A stretch of 64,000 bases of DNA from Asterias amurensis (GCF_032118995.1 NC_092650.1:20460501-20524500), one strand, 5' to 3'; counted from the stretch's first letter, positions 11,441 through 22,724 are shown. Made by a program: numbers and translations. The notes: generated by a model from the sequence alone, not told the origin.

Positions 11441-14400
11441 AATAATAACAAATTCTTATATAGCGCATTTCACAATAAACCGTATCAATGCGCTTTACAT
11501 TAGTCCCCTGGTCATTGGGCCAATAAACATCCCTTTAATCTTTCTCAGCTCACATTAGGGAGTATACAGCCCCGAGCTGCCGTGGCGCTCCGAAAGCTTT
11601 TCATTCACAATATCAACCTCTACCCTCGCAGGTACCCATTTATACCCCTGGGTGAAGAGAAGCAATTATAATAAAGTATCTTGCTCAAGGACACAAGTGT
11701 CACGACCGGGATTCGAACCCACACTCCGGTGAATTAGCACCAGAACTTGATTTCGATGCTCTTAACCACTCGGCCGTGACACTCTACAATAATTGCTTTT
11801 TAGTGACAGTAGAATAACCATCAACACTGCTTTTAACACTACCCTATAGCTTTACCTTCCACTTCCTTGGCTTTCAGTGCTTTAGCTTGATCATAGGCTT
11901 TCTTAGCGAGCATCTTCTCCGTTTCAAACTTCGCACTCAAAGTAGACACAGCCCCCTGACAAAAAACACACCACACAATCAAAAAACGGTCAATCATTAT
12001 GGAATCATCACACCACTCTTTTATTAACTAATATGCAATGATATCCTGCCGCTTTCTCAGAAGAGGAAAAACGATGATGAAACAATGGAAAGCATAGAGC
12101 TACAAATAAGAGGCGCACAGGATTGGCCAATGAGCTATTTTCTGTTGACCTCCTAGCCAAGGGCGCAACACTCAAATGACTTCATATGCATAAGGGAAAA
12201 AAACATAACATATTCTTCCAGGAAAAAACACAAGCAGTCCGGTAAGGACAGATAGATACCACTAATGGTACTGGTTGGTTATACGAATGGGGGCTCCCTG
12301 AATTGAATAAGAAAAAACTTTATCGGAATCAACCTTCCTCAAACTTACCCGGAATCTCTCATACTTCTGTAGGAGTGACTTCACCTCATCATGCTGAAGG
12401 ATTAAAGATAAAATCACAACAAATCATAATTCAACGGAATGGAATGTACATCATTGAGTTTTGGAAGAGTAACAAACTTTTAGTTTTCAACAACAGAACA
12501 TATCACCTGCTTGAATGTTTTGTACTTTGTTATTGAAGAGGCATCACTCTATTTTATTGTCTAGTTTTCTAGAAAAAACAGCAAAGTTAAATATAGTCAG
12601 TGAAAAAGTGGTCAGATTTTCCCAAGGACTCTATTGGTAACTAATTAAAATTATTGTAGCATAAAACTTACTTGGAAAAGAGCAGTTGATAGTAGAAACA
12701 TTGTGAGAAATGGCTCCCTCTAAACAGAGTCTTTGAGAAAGAGGTAATTTCTCTCTCAAATTTAAAAGACTTCAGGTCTTTCTTTATAAGAATACTGGTT
12801 TTGACAAGTGTCCAGTGCCTGACTGGTGAGATTTGAGCATAGTCTTCTCAAAAAGTTACAGTCTGACGACTCTTTCATCAGAACTCAAGTCCGATGCGCC
12901 ACAGACCGCTCAGCTGTAAGACGCCACCCAAACTTACCACTTCTTTCTCATTGCCTTCAATCTCCACTCTCAGTTTGGTATTCTCTCCAAGACTGAACAG
13001 ATTTGTGTAAAGGAAATCTTTTCAGTAATATAATTGGTTTTCTCCAACTAAAAATCAAAATGTCTGCCCTCTCTTCAGACAGATCCTGAAGACTCCAGTG
13101 TAAGACACTTTTGATGACTCCTCTGTTTCCTTACATTACAAGAAATATCACAGAATTATTATTTCTGGAACCAAGAAGTATGACCACATCCAGGGCTTAA
13201 AATAACCCTAAGCATTTGCCATGTCGCCCTGGGCTTTTGCTTTGGTGCCCTTTGCAAGGTTCCTGTACAAATTTAAATATTTTCATACAAGTGCCCCTTT
13301 TGAGAGGACAATTGTTGCGCCCCTTCAAGAGCGAAGTTCAAGACCTGCACATTACACCAATACTTCATCAACTTCACTGGCTGCCCGTACAACTCAGAAT
13401 TCAGTTCAAAATCTTTCTTTTCACTTTTAGGGCACTTCATCAACTCGCTCCAATCTATGGTACATGACACAGTGAAAAGTCAACACGACACAAGGCCGGC
13501 TATACACAAACTTACATTGATTCAATCACCCCAAAGATGCAAATATTTCTCTGATAAAATAAGGAGCAATTAAAATGGAAAAGAGCAGGATCTTAAAAGT
13601 TGCGACCCAAATTGAACTTTTCGTAGTAAATAAAGCTCAAATTAGACAGTTGAACACTGAAGGCAAAGGTTCCCTCACATTTTTACAAAACAATCAACTC
13701 GCTTAAAAAACTAACTCAAAACTAAAGAAAAAAACTTCTACAAAGGATACAGTGTTTCCTGTCTGCTTTTATAGTTGGCGAGAGCTTTTCTCCTTGATTT
13801 GATGAGGAGCTCCAGCACCTTGTTTTCCCTCAGTTTCTCCTTGATGCTCTCGTCTGTCTCTTCAGCTGGTGTTCCCCTCGTCCTGGACTTGTGGTGATGG
13901 GGACACGCAGGGCCTGCAAAGTGATGGAACTGCCTCGCTGACGACTCTCGTGGACGTTGTCCGACGGTCGGTGCTGCATTACAAAAGAGGAAGAATAGGC
14001 TCTTTATTCATCTAAACAGATAGTCATAACAATAGTAACAATAACTAGTTTACATTGTGTACATATATAGCGCATTTTACAATAATGTATCAATGTGCTT
14101 AATACATAAGTGCCCTAGTCATTGGGGCAATAACTTCCTTTAATCTATTTCAGCCCGGGCTGCAGTGGCACACCAAAGACTTTTCTAAACAACATCTACC
14201 CTCGCAGGTACATATATACCACTGTGTGAGGAGAAGCAACATAGTAAAGTATCTTGCCCAAGGACTAAAGTGCCATGGTTAGAATCTGAACGCACACTCT
14301 GATGACTAAACCACCAGAACTTGAACTCGATGTTCTAAATCGCTCAGCCATGACACCCCAGTGTTATAGGTCTAACCAGACTGCATCTGTAATGCTTACA

Positions 14401-14586
14401 TAATTCACGCCCAGCTGTTGTGTCATTATTAACCCTGGCTCCATCTTTCTGCTTTGATGCAGAAGTGTTCTGTGCAATACGTCTGGAACTCCCTGTGCGT
14501 TCCCACTGGTTGTAGTCTGTTGGGACGAGGCGAATATTCGCCAAAGGTTTCTGAAGGTCTAATGGTCTTACATCCGGGTTAGCCAT
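8798..14586 (-). CDS. Coiled-coil protein, C20orf96-like (complete, 8 exons)
   Basis: Exons on the - strand are 14586-14400, 13973-13751, 12992-12938, 12393-12349, 11955-11856, 10694-10537, 9853-9686 and 8944-8798. All joins keep phase, giving 360 aa. The first about 100 residues are polar and probably disordered (start MANPDVRPLDLQ). From about residue 110 to the end the protein is almost continuous heptad-like coiled coil rich in E, K, L and Q. The block LDDRLKERQTELSVLTSYKDK in exon 6 and the total length resemble human C20orf96 (363 aa, from memory), an uncharacterised coiled-coil protein. This is similarity recognised by eye, not a search. Its head-to-head position with the ciliary gene CIBAR1 hints at a ciliary or centrosomal role, which is inference only. 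The final codon and stop (AAG TAA) overlap a consensus donor GTAAGT, so one more 3' exon is possible, but the length match favours termination here. Gene reality is secure; the name is tentative. Confidence 0.85.
9095..9348 (+). repeat. Two direct repeats of about 120 bp
   Basis: Copies at about 9095-9218 and 9229-9348 share GGATGCTTTTCAACACTGAA, CTAGCCA.TTGG.GAGAAT and GGACCATTTTTAGGG. Offset 134. In the last intron of the C20orf96-like gene. Confidence 0.8.
9427..9604. mobile_element. Foldback MITE family E
   Basis: Left TAGACCTATCCATTAAGCCC, right GGAGCCTAATGGATTGGTCT. CG-rich interior with CACGTGTTCTTTCTCACACG. Intron of the C20orf96-like gene. A possible distant relative lies at 49560-49790. 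Confidence 0.65.
10939..11294. mobile_element. MITE family A, copy 2 (full)
   Basis: Same family, inverse orientation to copy 1. Ends TTAAAGACACTGGACACTAT and ATAGTGTCCACTGGCTTTAA. Lies in an intron of the C20orf96-like gene. Confidence 0.85.
11371..11452 (+). repeat. (AAT)n microsatellite at a SINE tail
   Basis: About 25 uninterrupted AAT units, then slightly degenerate ones, directly adjoining the 3' tail of the - strand SINE at 11453. Such simple tails are usual at the 3' ends of these SINEs. Confidence 0.9.
11453..11785 (-). mobile_element. tRNA-Ser-like SINE, long-body variant
   Basis: Head on the - strand: GTGTCACGGCCGAGTGGTTA (A box) and GGGTTCGAATCCCGG (B box). The body differs from the 3322 copy (CAGGGGTATAAATGGGTACC) but the head and the AAGGACACAAGTG block are shared, so two subfamilies use one head. 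Confidence 0.82.
12624..12820. mobile_element. MITE family A, copy 3 (internally deleted)
   Basis: Keeps the left side (CTATTGGTAA, CTTACTTGG, GTGAGAAATGGCTCCCTCT) and a right end GTGTCCAGTGCCTGA but lacks most of the middle. Intron of the C20orf96-like gene. Confidence 0.7.
13195..13470 (+). mobile_element. LINE reverse-transcriptase C-terminal fragment (CR1/L2/Rex1-like) with adjoining repeat
   Basis: One frame from about 13343 reads DLHITPILHQLHWLPVQLR, then IQFKIFLFTFRALHQLAPIY. This is the conserved segment after the polymerase domain in many CR1/L2-type non-LTR elements (HWLPV..RI.FK....ALH.LAP). It is a short 5'- and 3'-truncated relic in an intron of the C20orf96-like gene. The part before 13340 belongs to a GTGCCCTTTGCAAGGTTCC repeat also seen at 49030. 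Confidence 0.75.
14056..14358 (-). mobile_element. tRNA-Ser-like SINE, long-body variant, diverged
   Basis: Same body as the element at 11453 (TATAGCGCATTTTACAATAA, then CTACCCTCGCAGGTAC), head decayed (GGTGTCATGGCTGAGCGATT). Intron 1 of the C20orf96-like gene. Confidence 0.78.
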
Positions 14587-15544
14587 ACCTGTAAAAGGGT
14601 AACAGAAAACAAGTTACTTTTATTTGTTATATATGTCAACACTTAGTCACAGTCTACTTCTAGAAACTATAAAGGCTTCTCACAGGAGGGCATTTTTAGT
14701 TTCTAGAAGTAGCCACAGTCAGACAAAATATATGAAAAATTGTAAAATAAACATTGACATAGGCCTAACACCTTTCTATGACGTGATTGTTAAATCTAAT
14801 TAATTATTGACTGTATGTGAACCTTTTTGGGTTGAACATGGACTTAATTTGTTTACTGTATATTCAGGTAGGCCTTACTAAAATAATTTATCACTTTTAA
14901 ATATTTTAGGCCCTCTATAATAATCTGAAGTAACAACACTCAAGAATTTAGTATTGAAATGACTTTTGTCAATTTTAATGTCAATTTTAAATGAACTTTT
15001 GTTTGTAGTCCTTTTTGTTGTATGGTTGTTTATCAATTCATTCATTCACTATACCCCTACTACTACTAGTAGTAGGTAGTACTACTGACTACACTAGAAT
15101 TAGAAATTTCTAATAAAAATATATGGAACACCCAAAAAAAGTCCCAATCTCAAATTTGTTTGTGACCCACTTTAGTCACAGTGTGTGACCACACAAACAC
15201 AACACTCCTGACAGTTTTTTAAATGGGTAAGGGCCTAACTAATTATCTGGTAATAAAGTTTCAAGAAAGTTTTTTTTTCCTGACTACCTGGCTGAATACA
15301 CTATACAGCATAAACAAAATATGTAAGTTCAAGAAGTCAGTGTAACTTACTCACTACCATGGCTACTGCTTACTGTAATTTATGTCTGTATGAAAACTTA
15401 TGCATTACTTGATCAAATATACCGACAAGTTGTTACCCATAGATGTTTTCTTAAATTGACGGTCGAAGTGTTGAAAAAATGAACTTCAATCTACCCCAGC
15501 CGGTTCGTTGAACAGTTTTTTTAGATCACCAATGTCAAATGTAC

Positions 15545-15869
15545 GCCGCCATCTTTGATGCTGAATGTTGCTACGACACGATTTCGTCCCCAGGTTTACA
15601 AAGTGTTCATTCAGCATGCAATGAGCGAGAGCGAATTCTGGGGTCGATCGCGATACACATACAAAAATTAAAAAAACTTCGTTGGTCAATCCAACAGAGG
15701 GCGCTGTTCCTGTCATCGTAAAATTTTTCATTTTTGCAGTAAACAAGTTTTTTTTATCAGGCGATACTCAAACGTCCTAAACATTTTACTTTATGGAGGT
15801 AATGCCAATGGTGTTCTAAATCATTCCGATAGTTGACAGTGTTCCGTGTTGTCCTCCCAGCCAACCATC
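15545..15869. promoter_or_regulatory. Candidate bidirectional promoter between the C20orf96-like gene and CIBAR1
   Basis: The two start codons (14586 - and 15870 +) face away from each other across about 1.3 kb. At 15545-15556 the - strand reads AAAGATGGCGGC, the YY1-type initiator motif often found just downstream of animal transcription starts. The flanks have several CG dinucleotides in otherwise AT-rich DNA. No TATA box is clear. The motif is seen; promoter function is inferred. Confidence 0.4.
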
Positions 15870-18800
15870 ATGAGTCTTAGGAATGCAGACGCTCGAGCAA
15901 GGTAAATAAATAAAATTTTGAAAAATGAAATCATGAAATGTTTCCCAAAAATGAACAAGGACAAATTGAATTTCTTATTTTCCTACTGCAGTGCATGCCT
16001 GACATTGACAATGACATGCCTGACCATCTAATTCAAAGTCATTTATATTTAAATTAATTCTGATTAATTTTATTAACGTGGATTTGTTTTGTTATCTAGT
16101 AGACGTTCCATGCAATACTGAAAGCAACATTCTAAGTCAGTACGGGTACGGGTAGGCACCGGTTCGCAAATACATCTTGGGCGCGCGTAAAGTAAAGCTT
16201 TGGATGAAGGTGCATTGTGGTCTAGCTGGTGATCAGTATTGATCCGTAGCTATCCCACAATGCACCTCACTCAACAGTTTGCGCTTCCGCAATGGTATTT
16301 GCGAAAAGGTCTTTGGTACGTGGGCTGTACACAAGTATCAACCAAAACAAACGACTGCAGTCTAGTTCCAACCCCCCCCCCCAACCGCCCCCCAACTATA
16401 CATTTTTTTAAATATAAAACAATTTTATATTTTGCAGAGAAAATCAAGCCAAATTCATCCAGCAGAGAATTAATAATGTCGAGAGGCATTTTTCCGATCT
16501 GTGCCAACTGTTTGGTGCCTACTCACGCAAGCTTGCCAGGCTACGAGACAAGGGAGACCAGCTTGCCAAGGGTGTCCTTGCGTACGCAGATAGTGAAGCG
16601 TCGTCTACAAAGTCAGGTCTGACTGGATTTGCTGAGAGGCTGTCGTCAGTGCAGGATTACAGACAAGCAATGGTGAGATTGCAAAAATGTGATTTCTAGA
16701 TCTGGTGGGTACTTAAGCCAAGCCTCTCTTCAAGATCAGTGCTGTAACAAATCACTCTCTCACTCATTCCGAGACTGTCAAGCTGGTGTTTGGGGTACCA
16801 TAATGGGTGCATAGCTTCTGTCATGGATCACACAGTTCTATGTCCTCCGCCATACATACAAGGGCAGCATTGTTTCAACCTGTACAGTCTCGGATGTTGT
16901 CAGACCAGGGCTTCCTATGTCGGCCCCTCCGACGCTTGCCCTCAACTGTTCCTTGGAGTCGTAATGGGACACATGAAACATGAAACATGGGACCAGAAAC
17001 GCTGCCAGCTAGCCTGGCAGGCAAGCGTGCAGCATTTCACTGTTGCAAGAAGTGGTTCCTGACATACTGTATACTCTTAGTCCCCATGGAATATACAGGC
17101 TTGGGGAGGCCCCAAAAGTTTGTTTACCCCACCATTATCCCAGCGGACTTTAACAATGTCTACGCCTAGGACCCTACTCCACTGGGTTTCGGTTGCACGT
17201 TTCAAGAATACCCAAGGTTTTTACCAGTTTACCCCTACTCCAGAGCGTGGCCCCTTACCAAAGGAAAATTGCCATGCCCTTGCAAGAGCAAGGTTCAAGG
17301 CCTAGAAATGAGATCCATGCGAGTTATGAACGGTTCAGCCAGCTCCCTTGGTTTATCTTTATCCCAACAGGTTGATCGACTTTCCCAAAGGGTTGTTCAT
17401 CCGCTGACACTTTATGGTCAGAACTTCAAACATACACGGGTGAGTTATCGTCCACAAGTTATTTAACCCAGTCAGTTTCCCTTGTGGTTCATTATTTTTG
17501 TTGTCCTCCCGACCTTGAAGGCACTGGGCACATTTGGTTATTGTCAACGACCAGTATTCTCTCTTGGAGTATCCCAACTTATGCATACAAATAACAAATC
17601 TGTAAAAATTTGGGCTAAATTGGTGGTCATCGAAGTTGCAAGAAAAAATGACTGATAAACACCCTTGTTGCACAATTTTGTGTGCTTTCAGATGCCTGAA
17701 AAAGATTTCAGGAATTAATTTTTTTTCAGATTCAAATATTTTAGTGAGAAATTACCTCTTCTCTCAAAAACTTTCTTAATCCTTTCGTTTTCTTTCTCTC
17801 AATGTTGTTTACGATTAGAAGCTCTTCTTTGCTACTTTTCATGCTAATAATTATATATTTGCACTTACTTGTATATTTGTACTTACCAAAAGTGTCCACA
17901 GTTTTAAACTTATCTTTTGACAACTTTAGACCACCCCCTTACATGGTAGCTGAAAATATTGTGTGTTTTTTTTGCTTGCCAGGAAGACATGAAAGCCACT
18001 TTTGCAGCCAGAACCAAAGAGATCAACCAGCAGAAGAGATTAGAGAATATTAGGAAGAAGAATCCCAACAACAGACAGCAGATTGTATCCTTGAAATTAA
18101 CTAATAGACCCCTTGTATAACGCTTCAGGGACGTTGATGTCTGCGCAAGTTTTTATGCACAAAGAACAGCTAAGTTCGTCCAATGATTTGACTCCTTTGG
18201 ACTCAGGGATGGTGCTTTTTGTCCTCAGTGAGGGCGTTTCAAGAGTGCGGCGTCATATTGTAGGGGTCTATGCAGGGAAACATAATGGGCTGGATTTGTT
18301 TTAAACAAAATTATTTGTAGTTTTATCAGATGTTGCACAAGGCAGGACGGCAAGAATATTGGCCAGCCTTTTCACAGTATAATTGCTTTACCAACAGTCT
18401 GCCCCGACAAATGGGTATAAATGGGGTGTAACCAACCCTTCTCCGGTGTATGTATTAATCAGTATAAAGGCCAAGTCACACAGGCCCCGATAACGAAAAC
18501 GATAACAATAAAAATGCACGCCCTCGATTGGTTGAGATGCTCCATGCAGAATACGCCCACGCTCATTCAACCAATCGAGGGCGTGCATTTGTATTGTTAT
18601 CGTTTTCGTTCCGTTATCGGGGCCTGTGTGACTTGGCCTTAACCCCTGGTATTCTTGAAACATGCAGCTGGAACCCCATGGAATAATAATGACACAGTGC
18701 GAAAGTGCAGTGGGGTAACACGTGAAAAGGGCTATCAAGAAGTGTACTGGTGTAACAGATGTAGGCGAGTGAAAAGATTGTTAACAATTAGTGAGCACAT

Positions 18801-19774
18801 GTACTGTTTGATGTCCTTGACTGATGGTATCATCTTGAAGGCACAAGCAGAATCTAAACTTCAGAGGGCCAACGTAGACGCATCGCGCTCCAATAAAAAC
18901 CTTGAGGATCAGATGGACTCCTTCGAGAGGAAGAGACTCCAAGACCTCAAGGTAAGATGACACAGGCCGAGGAAGATCATAACTAATAATATTTGGTTGG
19001 TAGTGAGCTTTGAAAAATCAACTATTAACAAAGCATAATTTCACCGTCTTTATACAAGGCTTGTGTTCTTTCTACCTTCACAGAGTATGTTATCAGAGTT
19101 TGTTAAGATTGAGATGCTGTTTCATGCTAAGGCCCTGGAGGTCCACACCGAGGCTTGGCAACACCTTCATGCTATCAGTGATGAAGACGATCTCGAGGTA
19201 AGCCATCATCAGTAGTTGTAGACAAGTGGCGAGCCCCTGACAAGAGCTAATCGAACGATCACTCACCCTCTCATGGTGACATCATGCATCTCAGGCCAGC
19301 CCCAATTACCCATTCCACAAGCAGGGCACCTAGGGCTGACTCGTGTGAGTCCCTGTATCAAGTGCTTTGCATTTTAAGATGCATTTTTTAATATGAATAG
19401 AGTTTGACAATTTTGAAAGTACCAAAAGTGTGTATGTAATAGTGTTTTAATTATTTTTTACATTTGCATATTTCATTTAATAATAATAATATGAACACTT
19501 ATAGGAGTTCCGCAACAGTCTGCGCCCCTTCAATGCCACCATTGGGAGCAGTAACTCTGTACTGGCCAACTCAAGGACGTCTCTCAACTCCACGGGCAGG
19601 AGCAGCAAGCCTGCCTCCTCCTCATCATCCTCCACCAAGCAGAAGACGACGGGCAAAGGACGACAGGATACCAGTCGCATTCAGAACTTGCAGTACGATG
19701 ATGATGACGATGATGATGATGAAGAAGACGATGATGATGACGAGTATGAAGATGATGAAGATGAATATGAATGA
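15870..19774 (+). CDS. CIBAR1: CBY1-interacting BAR domain-containing protein 1 (FAM92 family; complete, 7 exons)
   Basis: FAM92/CIBAR proteins carry a BAR-like helical domain that bends membranes, bind Chibby (CBY1), and act at the basal body/transition zone in ciliogenesis; a mitochondrial role is also reported for the mammalian protein. Exons are 15870-15901, 16438-16672, 17371-17439, 17983-18084, 18841-18951, 19084-19197 and 19505-19774, all in phase, giving 310 aa (human 289). Family-matching stretches are VERHFSDLCQLFGAYSRKLARLRDK (shown in part: HFSDLCQLFGAYSRK), SVQDYRQAM, DRLSQRVVHPLTLYG, DASRSNKNLE and SEFVKIEMLFHAKALEV. The BAR region spans about residues 12-225. The tail (about 222-310) is Ser/Thr-rich and ends in an unusually long run of Asp/Glu (encoded by GAT/GAA repeats at 19694-19771). 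The first exon codes for only 11 residues. Identification as the FAM92 family is secure; one invertebrate gene usually corresponds to both vertebrate CIBAR1 and CIBAR2. Confidence 0.95.
16163..16305. mobile_element. Foldback element in CIBAR1 intron 1
   Basis: Outer arms TTCGCAAATAC / GTATTTGCGAA and inner arms GGTGCATTGTGG / CCCACAATGCACC. About 143 bases, ends about 130 bases before exon 2. Confidence 0.65.
17155..17215 (-). repeat. GGTATTCTTGAAAC repeat, inverse fragment in CIBAR1 intron 2
   Basis: - strand reads TTGGGTATTCTTGAAACGTG, CAACCGAAACCCAGTGGAG. A fragment of the family at 18645. Confidence 0.55.
17514..17907. mobile_element. MITE family A, copy 4 (diverged)
   Basis: Ends CTTGAAGGCACTGGGCACAT and AAGTGTCCACAGTTTTAA; contains the CAACTTATGCATA and AAATTTGGGCTAAATTGGT blocks. 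Lies in CIBAR1 intron 3. Confidence 0.75.
18475..18641. mobile_element. Near-perfect foldback family G in CIBAR1 intron 4
   Basis: Arms AAGGCCAAGTCACACAGGCC, then CCGATAACG and ATGCACGCCCTCGATTGGTT are mirrored almost exactly on the right (about 65-70 bases each side) around a loop near CCATGCAGAATACGCCC. The high arm identity points to a recent or gene-converted copy. Confidence 0.85.
18645..18765 (+). repeat. GGTATTCTTGAAACATGCAGC repeat family, copy in CIBAR1 intron 4
   Basis: Blocks GGTATTCTTGAAACATGCAG, GGAACCCCATGGA and GTGAAAAGGGCTA recur in order at 48125-48290, and the first part lies inverted at 17155-17215. Immediately follows foldback G. Confidence 0.6.
19227..19354 (+). repeat. 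Partial copy of the element at 22406
   Basis: GGCGAGCCCCTGACAAGAGC through AAGCAGGGCACCTAGGGCTG to GAGTCCCTG matches 22447-22575 at roughly 90 percent by eye. In CIBAR1 intron 6; the inverted ends are missing. Confidence 0.8.
19692..19771 (+). repeat. GAT/GAA-rich microsatellite inside the CIBAR1 last exon
   Basis: The end of the coding sequence is a near-pure run of GAT, GAC and GAA codons giving about 25 consecutive mostly acidic residues. Triplet slippage would change length without breaking the frame. Human CIBAR1 also has an acidic patch near its C-terminus, so acidity is conserved while length is probably variable. Confidence 0.85.
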
Positions 19775-20409
19775 TGATTGCATAGAAATTGATCTGTGTT
19801 GGTAATTCGATACAATTCAATGTTTAACTTTTGATCTCATCATAACTGGACATATTTCCGTACCTGTAATTTTCCTCCCGATACTACGATCTTCATCAGC
19901 AGGATAACCTGGCTGTACATGCTGTTGCATCTGTAACCTGGCTTTTGGCGATGTTTATGAATGATGTGAAAAGGTATAAAGTTTTACTAAATGTGTGAAA
20001 GAACTTACCACTATAATAATAATAATAATAAAAGGTTTTTATATAGTGCTTTACAAAAAGATCAAAGCGAAGTTTGTGGTAAGTGCTGAAATTACTGGTC
20101 TCTGACCTTCCGCCCAGTGTATGTCATGTGGAACGCTTGTATGGGAGGGTAACATACTTTGCTCCTTGGTCAGAGTTTGTTTGTGTTTCTTGCCTTGACT
20201 CGAGGCATATCACTACAACCACTCTGCGATCTTTCCGCAAGAACATGAAACACAATTTTTTTTTCTGGGATTGATTCTTGGAGCTTTCAAATTTCAAATT
20301 TATAGCAAAATTTGAATGAATGAACTATTGCTGTACATTCTTTCCAAATATCAATTTATTTATCCCTTTTCATTTTTCTTATTTATTTTTAACTGTGATA
20401 AAAACTGTA

Positions 20410-20415
20410 AATAAA
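20410..20415 (+). other. Polyadenylation signal AATAAA, candidate for CIBAR1
   Basis: The first canonical AATAAA in a suitable AT-rich context lies about 640 bases after the CIBAR1 stop. It would give a 3' UTR of about 650 bases. A SINE-like microsatellite (AAT)n at 20015 lies inside that UTR. The signal is seen; its use is inferred. Confidence 0.4.
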
Positions 20416-20429
20416 TTAAATATTTCTGC

Positions 20430-22405
20430 CGAGTACTATTTTAGCAAGGGATGTGGAAGATTACACAAACCAATGTCTTTTTGGTCCAATTGATTCCAAT
20501 TTATGATAGAAACCAAATCCTCAAAAGATTACTCTTTATTTTTAAAATGTATTCATCCTTTAAAATGTTCACTGCATGGTAATGTCTATGTTGTAGCATG
20601 CTGTCTTGAGCATTTGTAGAAATTTGACAACTTATCTTAAACTTAAAATACTCACATGTACAGTAGTTTGGATAGAGTTATATAGTTTGCACAGGTTGCA
20701 GCACAACCATTTTAAGCAGTGTATTCCAAATGTAGATTAACTATTATCGAGTATTCAAACAAAGATGGAAAATGGATTTAAATTCACAAGCTTTCATTAT
20801 ATGCTTAAATTGCCTCATTAGCAAATATGCCTTGATGTATGTATTTTCTAGTTCAATCAGTAAATTCCCAAAAAACTTTAAACTTTTCTCATGAATGTCT
20901 TATCTTGCACAGTACTTAAAATGTTTAGGCCTGTATTTTGAATCATGGCTCCGACGTACGACTTGCTGAAACCGTCCATCTGTAAGAAATGTACTTATGG
21001 TATTAAAATACCTAGTTTTAATTGTCAAAACAACTTAAGTGCCTTTAAGCTGTAGTGTTGTATGTGTGACTTCGGTGTTATGTGGAATTTGAATATTGAA
21101 TTAAACTGATCACAAATTCCCCAGTAACAAAATGGTATATTTTTTCTAAACTGATTTCACTTTCTTCAGCGATGAGAAAAGTTAGTAGATATATTGTATT
21201 TCTTCAAAGGTCTACCCGCAAGAAGACTGCAAATACAAGAGAACGAAGTCTAGCTCGGTTGTTTCTGATCAGCAGAGTGTGGGTTTGAGTCCCAGTCGCA
21301 ACACACCAATATTGCTGCGTCCTTCGGATGGGAGGTAAAGCCCCAGTGGTCCTTTATGTCCTATGTGTTCTGTTGAAACAGTTTGTAAAAGAAACTTAAG
21401 TGCACTTAATCATAAAGAGAAGGGGGTTCGTCCCTGTTTTTCTGATCTGATCAGCAGCATATTGCGCCACATCACCTTGTTATTCATTGCCTGGTGATAT
21501 AAAGGAATGTCTCGTACTTCAAAAAGTAGCTCCGCATACCTTGCATGAAAATATACTGAGCTCTTTGATACACCCCTAGGGGGGTGTGATAAAGCGATAA
21601 TAAGAACCTCTTAATGTTATTATTAATCAAAACGGCCAAAGAATCATCATTAAATACAAAATCAAATCAACAACTTGTTTTCAACAAGACAAATTAAGAT
21701 TTATTGCTAACATCTAAACTTTTAACGATACAAATGTTTACCATGAACACAAATCGGTACAACTAGCACCCAACTGCTTGCTTTACTTCTTTTGAGCTGA
21801 GCTCCGAAATTTTGTCACAAGCCAAACAAATTTGACGGTTTCAAACAAAAACTTTTCTTTGCTAGAATTTACAAAAGCATTATGATTTCTTGTCATAATA
21901 ATAGCTAAATGTATTTGGAATTTAGCCCTGCACATTTTTAACATAAACAGTCATTAATCTATTGATTTCACAATGCAGTATGCAAAGATCCTTACCAAAT
22001 GATTTTTTAATTTTAAATTTGTGTGGATCACTTCAACTAAATAATAAAAAACAATTTCGGAATAATGGTTTCAGATGCCACATTGGACAAAACAACAAAT
22101 GAATGTGAATATGTTGCAATGTAAAACATATTATGACCTGCCATTTTTGCCAACTATAAAATGTTAACAATGAAAAATGTCTACACTTCTTTGGGTGATT
22201 TTTGCCAGTCATACTGCTATAGACTTGCTAAAAGACTACACCATGTAAACATATTAGCCCTTGTGCTAAATAAAATGTTACTATTTTTTTTCCGATTGGG
22301 CCAAATATCATGCCTGGTTACTATAAAAATAACCCAAATAAAACTTATTTCTTTGTGAAACTTTAACAAATACATTGACCTTTTATCATAAACAACATTG
22401 GGTTT
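20430..22405. other. Intergenic AT-rich sequence between CIBAR1 and RBM12B-like gene
   Basis: Apart from the SINE at 21245 nothing coding is seen. Confidence 0.5.
21245..21572 (+). mobile_element. tRNA-Ser-like SINE downstream of CIBAR1
   Basis: Head partly lost (CTAGCTCGGTTGTTTCTGAT), B box GGGTTTGAGTCCC, body GAAACTTAAGTGCACTTAAT and AGCATATTGCGCCACATCAC. Confidence 0.72.
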
Positions 22406-22645
22406 GTTCGATTAACTTCCCTGTGTCCACCCCGCTGTGCCCATCTGGGCGAGCCCCTGACAAGAGCTAATCGAACGATCACTCACCCTCTCGTGGTGAC
22501 ATCATGCACCTCATGCCTCCCCCAATTACCCATTCCACAAGCAGGGCACCTAGGGCTGACTGAAGTGAGTCCCTGGAATGACGTCAAAGCTATTTAAACG
22601 TACCGGGGGCAGACCGGGGTTGACCCAGGGAAGCTAATCGAATGC
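22406..22645. mobile_element. Foldback-type element with GTTCGATTAACTTCCCTG ends
   Basis: Left GTTCGATTAACTTCCCTG and right CAGGGAAGCTAATCGAA are inverted. Its middle (22447-22575) is repeated at 19227. Directly precedes the telomere-like satellite. Confidence 0.65.
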
Positions 22646-22724
22646 ACCCATTATACCAGGTTTGTTATAAAATATCTGTGTCAAAGGTCATTACATTGGT
22701 AACACCCCTATGTTTCGACATCCC

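Noticed and set aside
15486..15746. 86-residue - strand open frame in the presumed promoter
   Set aside because: No homology seen, and the region is better explained as 5' flank of two divergent genes.
16790..17062. 90-residue frame in CIBAR1 intron 2 as a transposon protein
   Set aside because: No motif recognised; left as unexplained intronic sequence.
19464..19820. 113-residue + frame and - strand His-rich frame across CIBAR1 exon 7
   Set aside because: Alternative frames of the GAT-rich last exon; the spliced CIBAR1 frame explains the sequence.
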